NCBI GenBank assembly: GCA_024516035.1
Contig: CM044964.1
Coordinates: 26,746,866-26,810,865 of the forward strand
Source: Bactericera cockerelli
Lineage: Eukaryota > Arthropoda > Insecta > Hemiptera > Triozidae
Direction: 5' to 3'
Length of the DNA stretch: 64,000 bases
Part shown: positions 55,130 through 64,000 of the stretch, piece by piece
Layout: each line of letters opens with the position of its first letter
Numbering within the stretch: position 1 is the stretch's first letter
The notes under the pieces: generated by a model
The model's input: the letters and a program-made list of their open reading frames with translations, nothing else
Told to the model about the DNA's origin: nothing
The model's database searches: none
Translations under genes and position numbers: made by a program

Positions 55130-55651
55130 AACAGTCAATTCGATCTTATTTTTCTTGAATTCTTTGTTATTTTCCTTTAAATTTTAAGATTCATTCATAA
55201 AAAAAACAATCCTAATTTATTCCCAGTCTAGAAACATTTTTCTCGATATAAAATATAATTTTTGTTGAGATCTAGCGGACAACTATAGCTAAGTGTTTGG
55301 TCAAAGGCTTCAATGTCAGCTTTCATGTATACGTATCAGAAGGCGGTGTATTGTGTAGGCTTTCTTTTTTGTGTATCTGGACTGTTGATTTCTTTATCAT
55401 GCTTTCCCAGATAATTTCAGCGTAGGAGGTACAGAGGTATGGATTTTGCATGTTGGTTGTTGAGATGAACTGGATCAGGCTGGGTGTTTTTTTTTCCCAG
55501 AGAAATTTCTGATGCATGTTTTTCTATACCTTCATATGCTAAGACCATGTTTATCCATAACTTAATGTCAAGTCAAACTCACAAGACGCATACCTAGCGT
55601 AAAATTTAAATTAGTAATTAGCAGTGAGACGTCACCGTTAAAACATTAGCC
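55130..55651. other. Region upstream of Hr83 exon 1
   Basis: Expected 5' UTR and promoter of Hr83. A 64-codon minus frame (55323-55517, with NMQNPYLCTSYAEIIWESM) is unidentified and possibly transposon-derived. Confidence 0.4.
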
Positions 55652-55975
55652 ACCGACCTCAATAGCTTGATCGAGAAGGCGGAGGACTTGTAACCTGGAG
55701 GTCGGTGGTTTAAGTCCCGGATTTTGGATTTGGTATTTAGTAGTTTTTAGTAAATTTAGTTAGTAAAGCTAGTTTGAGTATATGAAAGTTATCATATTAA
55801 ATTTGTGTTAATCACTTTCGTGATGTCACAACTACTCAAACTCGCTCTACTAAATCCACGCTGAAACCGGGACTTGAACCACCGACCTTCAGGTTACAAG
55901 TCCGTCCCCTTATCGATCAAGCTACTGTGGTCGGTAGCTAGTATGAGTAGTTGTGATATCACGAAAGTGATTACA
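55652..55975. mobile_element. Inverted pair of SINE family D copies
   Basis: Plus copy 55652-about 55785 (ACCGACCTCAATAGCTTGAT, GGTCGGTGGTTTAAGTCCC) and minus copy about 55785-55936 (ACCGGGACTTGAACCACCG, TCAAGCTACTGTGGTCGGT), ending in GTGATATCACGAAAGTGATTA. Head-to-head, hairpin-forming. Confidence 0.8.
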
Positions 55976-55992
55976 CATTTTTTTTTTTTTTA

Positions 55993-56255
55993 AAGATTAG
56001 TGTTTCACAGCCGTTTTTTATTTCGTAGCCATGAAACAGGAGCTACTGTAGACGCTTGTGGTCTGTGTTGTAGCCTGCCCATCCCGTAGTATGCCTCCCC
56101 TCTGATGGGCGAGAAGTGACACAATACTTCCCAATTAGGTGCTGGGTCAACACGAGCGCACCGGAAGGTATCTCTTACAAAGAACTGTATAACCAAATTA
56201 TGAATACAAATTTTTGTCGGCGCGGGGGTTCGAACCCGGGACCTTCCGCATGGCA
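55993..56255 (-). mobile_element. SINE family F
   Basis: AGTGTTTCACAGCCGTTTTT, TATGCCTCCCCTCTGATGGG, GGGGTTCGAACCCGGGACC; the A-box end is lost. Confidence 0.8.
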
Positions 56256-56567
56256 ATATGATAACTATAACTTTCAATATTAGTCACAGCCAGGCAGACC
56301 AAAATTAAAATGTTGTGAGCAAGCGTTGTGCTGAAATCTTCCCGACTTTCAGTATCCATTAACAAGGGCGTTAGGGATTTTCTATTTGTCAAAAGTTAAG
56401 ATACATTCTGTTATTTACAGTTTAACCACCAGGATAGGTAAGTTGTATTTCAGCTTTGGATACTGGGTGGACACTCGACACTGATGGACAGTTCATTTAA
56501 TAAAATATGAATAGATTAAATTAATAAAAAATATGAATAAATTACCAGGATATAAACAAGCAGTGCA

Positions 56568-56790
56568 TTGATAGTCAAGTGGTTAACGCACTAGTCTGGT
56601 AATAAAGGTAGTGTAGGGATCCGTTGGTTCGAATCCCACCCATGCAGTGAATGAATTTTTCCTCATTAATTTGAGTTTGTGACCACATAAGAATGAGACT
56701 CTGAGGGTTATGTGGTAGAAAATGCTTTTTGAGCATTAACCTCGCCTAGTGGTTACCTTCCAGATTTCCAATAAGGAGTGTTATTATTAT
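56568..56790 (+). mobile_element. SINE family P, near full length
   Basis: ATAGTCAAGTGGTTAACGC, GGTTCGAATCCCACCC, GAGGGTTATGTGGTAGAAAA, ATTAACCTCGCCTAGTGG. Confidence 0.82.
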
Positions 56791-56924
56791 TATAATAAAT
56801 TAAATATCTAAAAAGACGCATGACGTATTTTAGTATTACAAAATCCCCACTTTTTTATTTATAAATAGCTGATCGTCTCTTTACCATCTCGGTATTTATT
56901 CTAGGTATTTCTAGGTTATTCAAA

Positions 56925-57362
56925 ACGGGAGTTTTACCCTCTGTAAACTCACAAACCAGCTACTCCAGATTAACCTCACCCAGCCTGGGTTAGGCCGACA
57001 ATAGTCAGCATCACGAGAGTTCAATTTTAAATAGTCACTCATCCAAGTCCTAACCTCGATGGACGTTGCTTAACTTGAGTGACTGAACAAGAAATGGCTT
57101 ACTCAACGTGTCATCAACTCTCCTTAAATTCGTATTTTAAAGAAATAATAAAATGTAATAAAGAACTTACTGAATTTTGAATAGGTATTAGTTACTATTA
57201 ATCAATGAGTTATGTTATTAATCAATGAGTACCCATATAAACTCACCCAGCCTGGGTGAGGTTAATATGACTTTTCGTCGAAAAGTCAGCTCCAACCGGG
57301 AGTCGAACTAGGGAACTCTGGACTACGGGCAGAAGTCACAACCATTACGCCACGGAGGCTGG
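56925..57362 (-). mobile_element. Two SINE family E fragments
   Basis: 56925-57010 (GGGAGTTTTACCCTC, AACCTCACCCAGCCTGGGT) and 57236-57362 (CCAACCGGGAGTCGAAC, CATTACGCCACGGAGGCTGG), separated by non-SINE DNA. Confidence 0.7.
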
Positions 57363-57699
57363 CCTAGTTAGGTCTTACTTAATACTTATTCTTAAATTCT
57401 TCTTTTTTTTTTAACCAATCTGGATTTTTTATTTCGTCCCCTGTATAGTGTACCTATATGTATTGTATACCCACCCTGTATGATTCCTCAAGTGTTCAGC
57501 AGGTAGGTAAATAATAAATCGGAAAAGTTATCAGACAATCGGACTGAAAGAAAAATAATACATAGAAAGCACTTTTAAGAGCTCTCGAAAGTGCCTCGTT
57601 TTCTTCGGAAAAGCTTTGTGGTCTTTGTGGAGAAAGTGGCGAGTGGGTAACTTTTTACCTGTCAATTGTTATCAATAACAATAGAGGAGTTTAATATTT

Positions 57700-58365
57700 G
57701 AAAGCACTGCAGACAGCGTTGTAAAACACCTAAAGGGAAATGAGTGTCCAAAAACACCTGAATATGGAACAAGTGTTTAAAAAAACATCTGAACGAAGGA
57801 ATTGTTATTTGAAAGCACTGCAGACAGCGTTGTAAAACACCTAAAGGGAAATGAGTGTCCAAAAACACCTGAATATGGAACAAGTGTTTAAAAAAACACC
57901 TGAACGAAGGAATTGTTATTTGAAAGCACTGCAGACAGCGTTGTAAAACACCCAAAGGGAAATGAGTGTCCAAAAACACCTGAATATGGAACAAGTGTTT
58001 AAAAAAACACCTGAACGAAGGAATTGTTATTTGAAAGCACTGCAGACAGCGTTGTAAAACACCCAAAGGGAAATGAGTGTCCAAAAACACCTGAATATGG
58101 AACAAGTGTTTAAAAAAACATCTGAACGAAGGAATTGTTATATGAAAGCACTGCAGACAGCGTTGTAAAACACCTAAAGGGAAATGAGTGTCCAAAAACA
58201 CCTGAATATGGAACAAGTGTTTAAAAAAACACCTGAACGAAGGAATTGTTATTTGAAAGCACTGCAGACAGCGTTGTAAAACACCCAAAGGGAAATGAGT
58301 GTCCAAAAACACCTGAATATGGAACAAGTGTTTAAAAAAACACCTGAATAATTTTAGACTCGGTT
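57700..58365. repeat. 111-bp satellite, six copies
   Basis: Unit GAAAGCACTGCAGACAGCGT ... CTGAACGAAGGAATTGTTA, nearly identical copies. On the minus strand each unit has three AGGTGTTTT boxes (after TTCGTTC, CCATATTC, TTCCCTTT), roughly 30 bp apart. The minus frame stays open through all six because 111 is a multiple of three. Confidence 0.92.
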
Positions 58366-58794
58366 CTTCACCTTCAAAAAAAAACACCGTGTTTTTCGAA
58401 AAATGTTAGTTTCAAAGGATTCTTCAAGATAGCGCCAGTAGAGTTTTGCTCTCGCGAAACGGAGTTGGCGTATTTTTTGTGAAATACGCCAAAGGTAGCA
58501 AAAAAGTAAAAGCGCCAAAATTTAAAAATTCAAGAACATAAACAGAAAGCATAAAAACAAGAAAAGCTAATGTACCCGAAGCTACCAACGTCTTGAAATT
58601 TTTATCGAAATTTCTACAGGGTACGGCAAAATATTTTCTCTTATTGCTGAAGTTACCAAAGAGGTACTAATAATACATACCTCAGTCACAAGATTTTTTT
58701 ACTAAGATGTTTTTTTCTCGCAGAGTAAATATAATCCCACTACTAGCAGAAGTCATTTGCGTTCTATTTTTATGATATAAATTTTTAAATCAAT

Positions 58795-59085
58795 TTTGTA
58801 ATTTTTACAAACTTACACGCGCTTTTTTTTATTATTGTTGCAAATATAATTGCCTGTAATTTAAGGCAAAATAACTCGATTATAACCTAACGGCACGCAG
58901 TCATATCCGACATTGAAGGAACCAAAAGGTCTGTTGTAATCGTCTGTCGTAATGTTAGTACCTTCAGTGTCGGATATGACTGCATGCCGCCATCTATAAC
59001 ATTCAATATTATTTGCAACAAGAATATAAAAAGTTTTAGGGCGCGCGTAACTTAGTAATAATTACAAAAAAAATATTTTACAAAT
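58795..59085. repeat. Long foldback with a 100-bp core hairpin
   Basis: Core 58891-58992: GGCACGCAGTCATATCCGAC...GAAGG pairs with CCTTCAGTGTCGGATATGAC...GCC, about 28 bp, loop about 40. Flanks continue the inversion (TTACACGCGC / GCGCGCGTAA; TTGTTGCAAATA / TATTTGCAACAA). A half-copy (CTTGACATTCG, ATGACTGCGTCCCGCC) lies near 59.25 kb. Confidence 0.8.
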
Positions 59086-60245
59086 AGTATACAATTATAT
59101 AATAATAATTCCGTGTCCGTGAGATAGGTATTGATACCTAAATCACGGTGGTGAGAGGATTATATGGACGCCCAAAACCAATGTCTAGGCTCCTTTTATG
59201 TCCATAGTATACAATTGATCACAAGCTAGATTACGACAGACCTTGGTTCCTTGACATTCGTATATAATATATATATGACTGCGTCCCGCCAGGTTTAAAG
59301 CAATAATCTTTTAGGGCGATCCGAATTTCGTTGAAACAAAATTCGATTTCGACAATTTTAAATTTATGCACAAAAATAGACCAAGTGCCATGCGCGATCT
59401 CCAAAACATTAATCTCAGCGACTTCACTTTACCTCATCGCCCTCATCGGCAAGTTAACAGATGAAGAAATATAAAAAAAAAATGAAGCTGGGGAGCAATG
59501 ACTGTAGAAAGGTAAAAGAGAAAAAAGGGATAGTTTAATGAGAATTAAAAATGAATTATTCTAGAGAATTTTTCGTAAATAATGTTTATGGTTGTTTGTT
59601 GAACCCTGTTGAATAATCAAATTCGTTGTTTATTTCTATAGAGTAAAGATTATTATATTTAATTATGTATTTGATAAATGATCAAACACCAAATACGCCT
59701 CAATTTCACATAATGAAGGTTTTTTTTTTAAATTACCGCCACAATTTTGTTTATATTCTTGCCAATCCCTGAATTTGCAAAAAGTAAGCGTATTTCGAGC
59801 GAAACGCTGATTTTGAGGTTAGGTGGTTCGTGTTTTTGGCAAAAATGAAGAATCGGGCATTAATTTATTTTGATTTGTCTCCATAATTTATAGGTAGGTA
59901 GCTCTACCTGCTGTTCATGTCTTTATTATGCAATATTTTTTCAAAATAATTACCTATATGAAAATTGGAGAGAGAGAGAGAGAGAGAGAGTATGTGTAAG
60001 AGAGTGAGTGAGAGTGGGAGAGAGAGTTGTGAGAGTGGGAGAGAGAGTATGTGTGAGATAGTGAGAGTGGGAGAGAGAGAGAGAGAGTGAGAGAGAGAGA
60101 GAATAAATTAATAGTGATACGTACAGTCCAAAGAAGAGAGTACATATGTAACTATCGAGCTAAACGCTACAGGTTCGCAATTTACAACATAAGTTTGCAT
60201 AAGTCGCAATATGAGCGTTCTCTATGTACGATTGACACATATGAT

Positions 60246-60279
<34 letters not shown>

Positions 60280-60595
60280 GGTATAGGAAAGTAAAAAAAA
60301 GATAAGAAACGCCTCGTGGCGAACTTCAAATTTGACACTCAAGCGTCAAAAGTTTGCTAAAAGCTTTCTTTGTAGTGTTGATAAGGCAATTCATTTTGAA
60401 TTTTGACCCAACAACTATCACAATACATGTCATTTTAAGTACCTATGTATGTCTAAACTACTGAATCAGTGGCGGAGAAAGAGCGTTACTTTTTTATTAT
60501 TATCTGATCTGGTTGCAGGGTTTTCAGTGAAACCCTAAAAATTAACACTGCGACCTAATTAGATCTATTGTGACCAGTTGATTCTATTTAGTTTT
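59086..60595. other. Intergenic with simple repeats
   Basis: (GA)n with variants at 59969-60102, an A-run at 60246-60278. Near-duplicates ACTGAATCAGTGGCGGAGAA (60462) and ACAGAATCAGTGGCGGAGAA (60922) flank the SINE at 60.6 kb. No gene supported. Confidence 0.5.
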
Positions 60596-60596
60596 T

Positions 60597-60828
60597 ATCG
60601 TCCTAATTGAGATAGATAGTCAGGACGGGGGTTTTACCCTCCATTCGCTGGAAATCGTACCAGATATCCACATTAACCTCACCCAGACTGGGTATTAGGC
60701 CCGGAAATGCTAGCCTCACGTGTTCGGAGGGAACAGAATTTTCGTCGAAAAGTCTGCTCCAAGCGGGGATCGAACTCGGGATCTCTGGATTACGGGCAGT
60801 AGTCACAACCATTACGCCATGGAGGCTA
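60597..60828 (-). mobile_element. SINE family E
   Basis: GTTTTACCCTCCATTCGCTG, GGGGATCGAACTCGGGATC, CATTACGCCATGGAGGCT. Confidence 0.82.
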
Positions 60829-61039
60829 AGTGCTTTATTTTTTTAAGTTCGGAATTGAGAATGAAAATTATACTGACCTAACAACTATCACTTGTCATAT
60901 AAAATACCTATGTGTAAACTACAGAATCAGTGGCGGAGAAGGATAAAGTGATAAATACGAATATGATAACTTTTTACTAAGTTTAACTGCATTAGTATCT
61001 AACAAAAGGAGTTTCTAACTTCCCCACCATTCGTGAAAG

Positions 61040-61245
61040 AAAAATGCGTTTCGGTACTTTTAAAGATAAACAATGGACTTAACCTATAAGAGAACTGGAA
61101 GCAAGAATTTTCTAAATCCATTTTGGTTAACCAAACTGGAAGAAGATTTTTCTTCTTCAAAAAAAAAAAAAAAATGACTTGCTTCCAGTTTGTTCATTTT
61201 ATTCCAGTTGCATCCACTTTGGTTAGAAAGTAAAGTACGGCTAAA
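61040..61245. mobile_element. MITE N, copy 2
   Basis: Inverse of 27640-27835: TAAACAATGGACTTAACCTA, AACTGGAAGCAAGAATTTTC, TTTGGTTAGAAAG, TACGGCTA. Confidence 0.65.
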
Positions 61246-61325
61246 GACGCATACGTTTCTACTGTTTCCAATTATATCTAAAGTCCCTAATTTCCATTTG
61301 ATTCCAGTAGAAAAATTCCCTGGCG

Positions 61326-61455
61326 ATGGAGAAATCCACCCTCACTGAAGAAGACTACAAATTCCTGCTGGACAATGGCAAATACAGTGAGACAGAAGCT
61401 CTCAAAGAACTGCAGGAGTGGCTCAAAGAAAACCCGCACATAGGTGCCGATGCTA
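61326..61455 (+). CDS. CRAL-TRIO protein coding exon 1
   Basis: ATG to GATGCTA|GTGAGT; 43 codons plus one base. Confidence 0.88.
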
Positions 61456-64000
61456 GTGAGTACAATCAGAATAGTTTCATCATCATATGGTGGCGTCATC
61501 GTGAACGATGGTAGACAGACAGTGGAGGAATGACTCACCATTTCTACCACTGTCGAGGAAGGTAATAATTGACAAGGGCCCTCAGAACCAAGCCAATGCT
61601 GGTCTACTGCGTGTTTATAGTCCCCCAGCTAGACTGCTGGTCTACTCCCTGTTTATAGTCCCCCAGCCAGACTCAGAATTGTTTGAACAGGTAAAATAGG
61701 TATGCAACATGGCGACTACTAGTACTTGTCTATGTCACTAAGCACGTGAAACACATCAAAATCAACTCTGATGACATTGGCAAAAGAACATTTCTAACAT
61801 TATCAGAAACACAAAACTATGAACATGGATAACATCAGCTTTACCACCACCAACAACAACAACAACTACAACAAAATGAATCTAATCACCATTCTTGGCA
61901 AGAGCAACACCGACAATGAAACCACCACAAAAATTATCTGACGACTTTTAACCAACGTTTCGAATGACCTCAATAGCCATTTGGTGATTAGGTTCATTTT
62001 GTTTCTAAAACCAAAATTGGTTTTTGGTTTTGTCAATTTTCTCTGCATTTGTCTCTATCTTGCGATTGATCAAACCATCTGAGCCTCTTCTTCTTGGTCT
62101 AGCTCCTCTTGTACTGACTCTATCTCCTCCTCCACCTCCTCAGGTCCCCGCAACCTCCTCCTCTTCCTCTTGGTCTAGCTCTTCTTGTACTGACTCTATC
62201 TTCTCCTTCACCTCCCCAGGTCCCTGTAACCTCCTCCTCTTCCTCTTGGTCTAGCTCCTCTTATATTAACTCTATCTTCTCCTTCACCTCCCCAGGTCCC
62301 TGTAACCTCCTCCTCTTCCTCTTGGTCTAGCTCTTCTTGTACTGACTCTATCTTCTCCTCCACCTCCTCAGGTCCCCGCAACTTCCTCCTCTTCCTCTTG
62401 GTCTAGCTCTTCTTGTACTGACTCTATCTTCTCCTCCACCTCCTCAGGTCCCCGCAACTTCCTCCTCTTCCTCTTGGTCTAGCTCTTCTTGTACTGACTC
62501 TATCTCCTCCTCCTCCTCTTCCTCTTGGTCTAGCTCTTCTTGTACTGACTCTATCTCCTCCTCCTCCTCTTCCTCTTGGTCTAGCTCTTCTTGTACTGAC
62601 TCTATCTCCTCCTCCTCCTCTTCCTCTTGGTCTAGCTCTTCTTGTACTGACTCTATCTCCTCCTCCTCCTCTTCCTCTTGGTCTAGCTCTTCTTGTACTG
62701 ACTCTATCTCCTCCTCCACCTCCCCAGGTCCCCGCAACCTCCTCCGCTTCCTCCGCCACTCCAAGTACCGCATGGAGGTGTGCAAGAAGAAGATCTCCAA
62801 CTTCTACCTGGTGAGGTCCAAGATTCCCGAGTGGTTCCAGAACAGAGACCTGAGGCAACCGGCGTTGCGAGAATTGCTGGAGTTAGGGTAAGGAATAATG
62901 ATAATAATAACCAAGAGAATGGCTGGAGTAAGGGTAAAGAATAATGATAATAATAACCAGGAGAATTGCTGGAGTTAGGGTAAGGAATAATGATACTAAT
63001 AACCAGGAGAATTGCTGGAGTTAGGGTAAGGAATAATGATACTAATAACCAGGAGAATTGCTGGAGTTAGGGTAAGGAATAATGATACTAATAACCAGGA
63101 GAATTGCTGGAGTTAGGGTAGGGAATAATGATACTAATAACCAGGAGAATTGCTGGAGTTAGGGTAAGGAATAATGATACTAATAACCAGGAGAATTGCT
63201 GGAGTTAGGGTAAGGAATAATGATAATAATAACCAGGAGAATTGCTGGAGTTAGGGTAAGGAATAATGGTAATAATAACTAGGTCAGATGATAATAATAA
63301 GTTGTCTCGCCAGAGGACTATGAACAGAGAATAGACTAGCCAACCCTTACAAGGCAGGCTAGAGCTTGCAGTTTCCTAAAGGTTTAATGGCTTATAAAGA
63401 AAAGTCCAAGTCCTCATGATGGTTGATCGCACATAATAGAAATATGTGGCTCAGGAGGAGCCAACTTTGAAATAAAGTTGGCTGGAGACCATCACTTACC
63501 CCTCAGCTGTAGCCAAGCTGGCAACAACAAAACAACATAGTAATAAGTCACAATAGATCTTATTAGTTCGCATTGTTGTTGTAGCGGCAAAAGCTATGAC
63601 GAGGTGTGTGATAGTCTCTACCCGCGTTATTATTAAAAGTTCAGATGGAGTATGGGTCCTTTGCAATTAATGTAAACATTTTCGGAGCATTGTCCAGCTA
63701 TTCCCTGCCCACATTCTACATGTGAATTATTTGCAGGACCAACTATTTGCAGGAGCAACCATCGTGCGGACTTTTGGCTTTCTTTTTTTGCATAAGCCTA
63801 TTGAAGAGTAGTAAATTTAATGGAGTCTTAATTTCATAAATATTTTAGCAACAAACACTTCCAATAAAGTACTTCATGAAAATTATGGTGTACAACAATT
63901 TTTATGAAGATGGTGAAGGACTTTTCACCAATCACATGGAGCATTGTGATTGATGTAAAATCATTGTCCTCTTTTAAATAGTATCCACAATTTGAGTACC
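61326..64000 (+). CDS. CRAL-TRIO domain protein, 5' part (runs off the window)
   Basis: SEC14/alpha-tocopherol-transfer-like lipid carrier; the family binds and moves hydrophobic ligands such as retinoids, tocopherol or phosphoinositides in the cytosol. Exon 1 (61326-61455) starts ATGGAG and encodes LTEEDYKFLLDNGKYSE and LKELQEWLKENPHIG, the helical start of the CRAL-TRIO N-terminal domain. Exon 2 (62728-62887) joins in phase 1 and encodes PRNLLRFLRHSKYRMEVCKK, YLVRSKIPEWFQNRDL, the diagnostic N-domain helix. The lipid-binding CRAL-TRIO domain itself must lie right of the window. TTGATTCCAG at 61298-61307 may be the acceptor of a 5' UTR exon. Exon 2 has splice-site arrays on both sides. Which of the many insect paralogues this is cannot be told. 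Confidence 0.88.
61485..61672 (-). mobile_element. Repeat family G, copy 3
   Basis: Minus-strand copy with two VNTR units, 30 bp into the CRAL-TRIO intron 1. Confidence 0.78.
61673..62084. other. CRAL-TRIO intron 1
   Basis: A CCACCAACAACAACAAC run near 61840 and the palindrome AAACCAAAATTGGTTTTTGG at 62008-62027; otherwise nothing. Confidence 0.4.
62085..62727 (+). repeat. Array of duplicated acceptors at CRAL-TRIO exon 2
   Basis: Ten or so units. Five carry CACCTCCYCAG|GTCCCYGYAAC plus about 20 bp of exon start (acceptors near 62143, 62219, 62295, 62371, 62446); then four 48-bp units lack the acceptor (TCTAGCTCTTCTTGTACTGAC, CTCCTCCTCCTCTTCC); then comes the real site at 62727. In each decoy the exon-like part meets TAG about 11 codons in. 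Confidence 0.92.
62728..62887 (+). CDS. CRAL-TRIO protein coding exon 2
   Basis: Acceptor CCTCCCCAG|GTCCCC, donor GAGTTAGG|GTAAGG, phase 1 in and 2 out. This acceptor rather than the five upstream look-alikes is chosen because only it leads into an open frame; the others stop within about 11 codons. Confidence 0.9.
62888..63285 (+). repeat. 46-bp array of duplicated donors at CRAL-TRIO exon 2
   Basis: About eight units after the exon, AATTGCTGGAGTTAGG|GTAAGG then AATAATGATAATAATAACC. Each repeats the last roughly 16 exon bases and the donor. Reading through the first donor meets TAA at once. Confidence 0.93.
63286..64000. other. CRAL-TRIO intron 2
   Basis: No exon recognised before the window ends. 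Contains a weak family-G-like piece (CAGAGGACTATGAACAGAGAATAGACTAGCC, split at 63310-63340). Confidence 0.45.

Noticed and set aside
55323..55517. 64-codon minus frame as an Hr83 5' exon
   Set aside because: No donor in the needed phase and no receptor-like sequence; ATGG at 55126 fits better.
4767..56650. Functional tRNA genes
   Set aside because: All A/B-box sequences seen belong to dispersed SINE families with shared bodies; none folds into a complete tRNA with a clean 3' end as far as I can tell.
57662..58387. 241-codon minus frame of identical 37-residue repeats
   Set aside because: Follows from a 111-bp satellite whose length is a multiple of three; no conserved domain, and copies are equally alike at all codon positions.
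62424..62858. 144- and 118-codon minus frames rich in Gly/Arg and Glu
   Set aside because: They are the reverse of the CT-rich acceptor array and of CRAL-TRIO exon 2; length is due to repeats without stops.

Overview
The window is nuclear DNA of an arthropod, almost certainly an insect. Evidence: spliced genes with long introns; a nuclear receptor of the insect NR2E/Hr83 type; a BEL/Pao retrotransposon; and many tRNA-derived SINEs, MITEs and LINE fragments in AT-rich DNA. A sap-feeding hemipteran would fit, but the sequence alone does not fix the order. No prokaryotic or viral genome is present. | Layout. 1-5.1 kb: repeats plus one possible terminal exon (minus, 516-670). 5.7-12.6 kb (plus): a large exon of an unrecognised, probably secreted protein with a six-cysteine defensin-like head, a helical region, 17-residue repeats and about fifteen 58-residue Asn/Pro/Gln-rich repeats; the reading frame shifts once near 6.97 kb. 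17.9-26.4 kb (minus): UBLCP1, a ubiquitin-like-domain CTD phosphatase, complete in five exons. 29.9-33.3 kb (plus): BAP31, an ER membrane protein, complete in two exons. 37.6-55.1 kb (minus): an Hr83-like nuclear receptor reconstructed in seven exons, with a young BEL/Pao element in its largest intron. 61.3 kb to the right edge (plus): the first two exons of a CRAL-TRIO lipid-transfer protein. Splice phases agree across every junction of the reconstructed genes. | The strongest unexplained pattern is that tandem arrays sit exactly on exon-intron junctions and copy the splice site, usually with the adjacent exon end. It occurs at seven junctions in four unrelated genes: the 5.7 kb gene (acceptor, about 10 decoys), UBLCP1 exon 5 (acceptor plus 73 exon bases, 9 decoys; its 3' half is also tandemly copied downstream), Hr83 exons 2 (donor), 3 (acceptor) and 6 (donor, about 20 copies of a 30-bp in-frame unit), and CRAL-TRIO exon 2 (acceptor and donor). 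BAP31 and the first four UBLCP1 exons lack it. Either tandem duplication across a splice site is unusually well tolerated in this genome, or junction-spanning repeats are generated or kept by a specific process. | The rest is a dense, nested layer of mobile elements: at least seven SINE families, hAT-like, PIF/Harbinger-like, pogo-like and piggyBac-like MITEs, LINE 3' ends and foldback elements.
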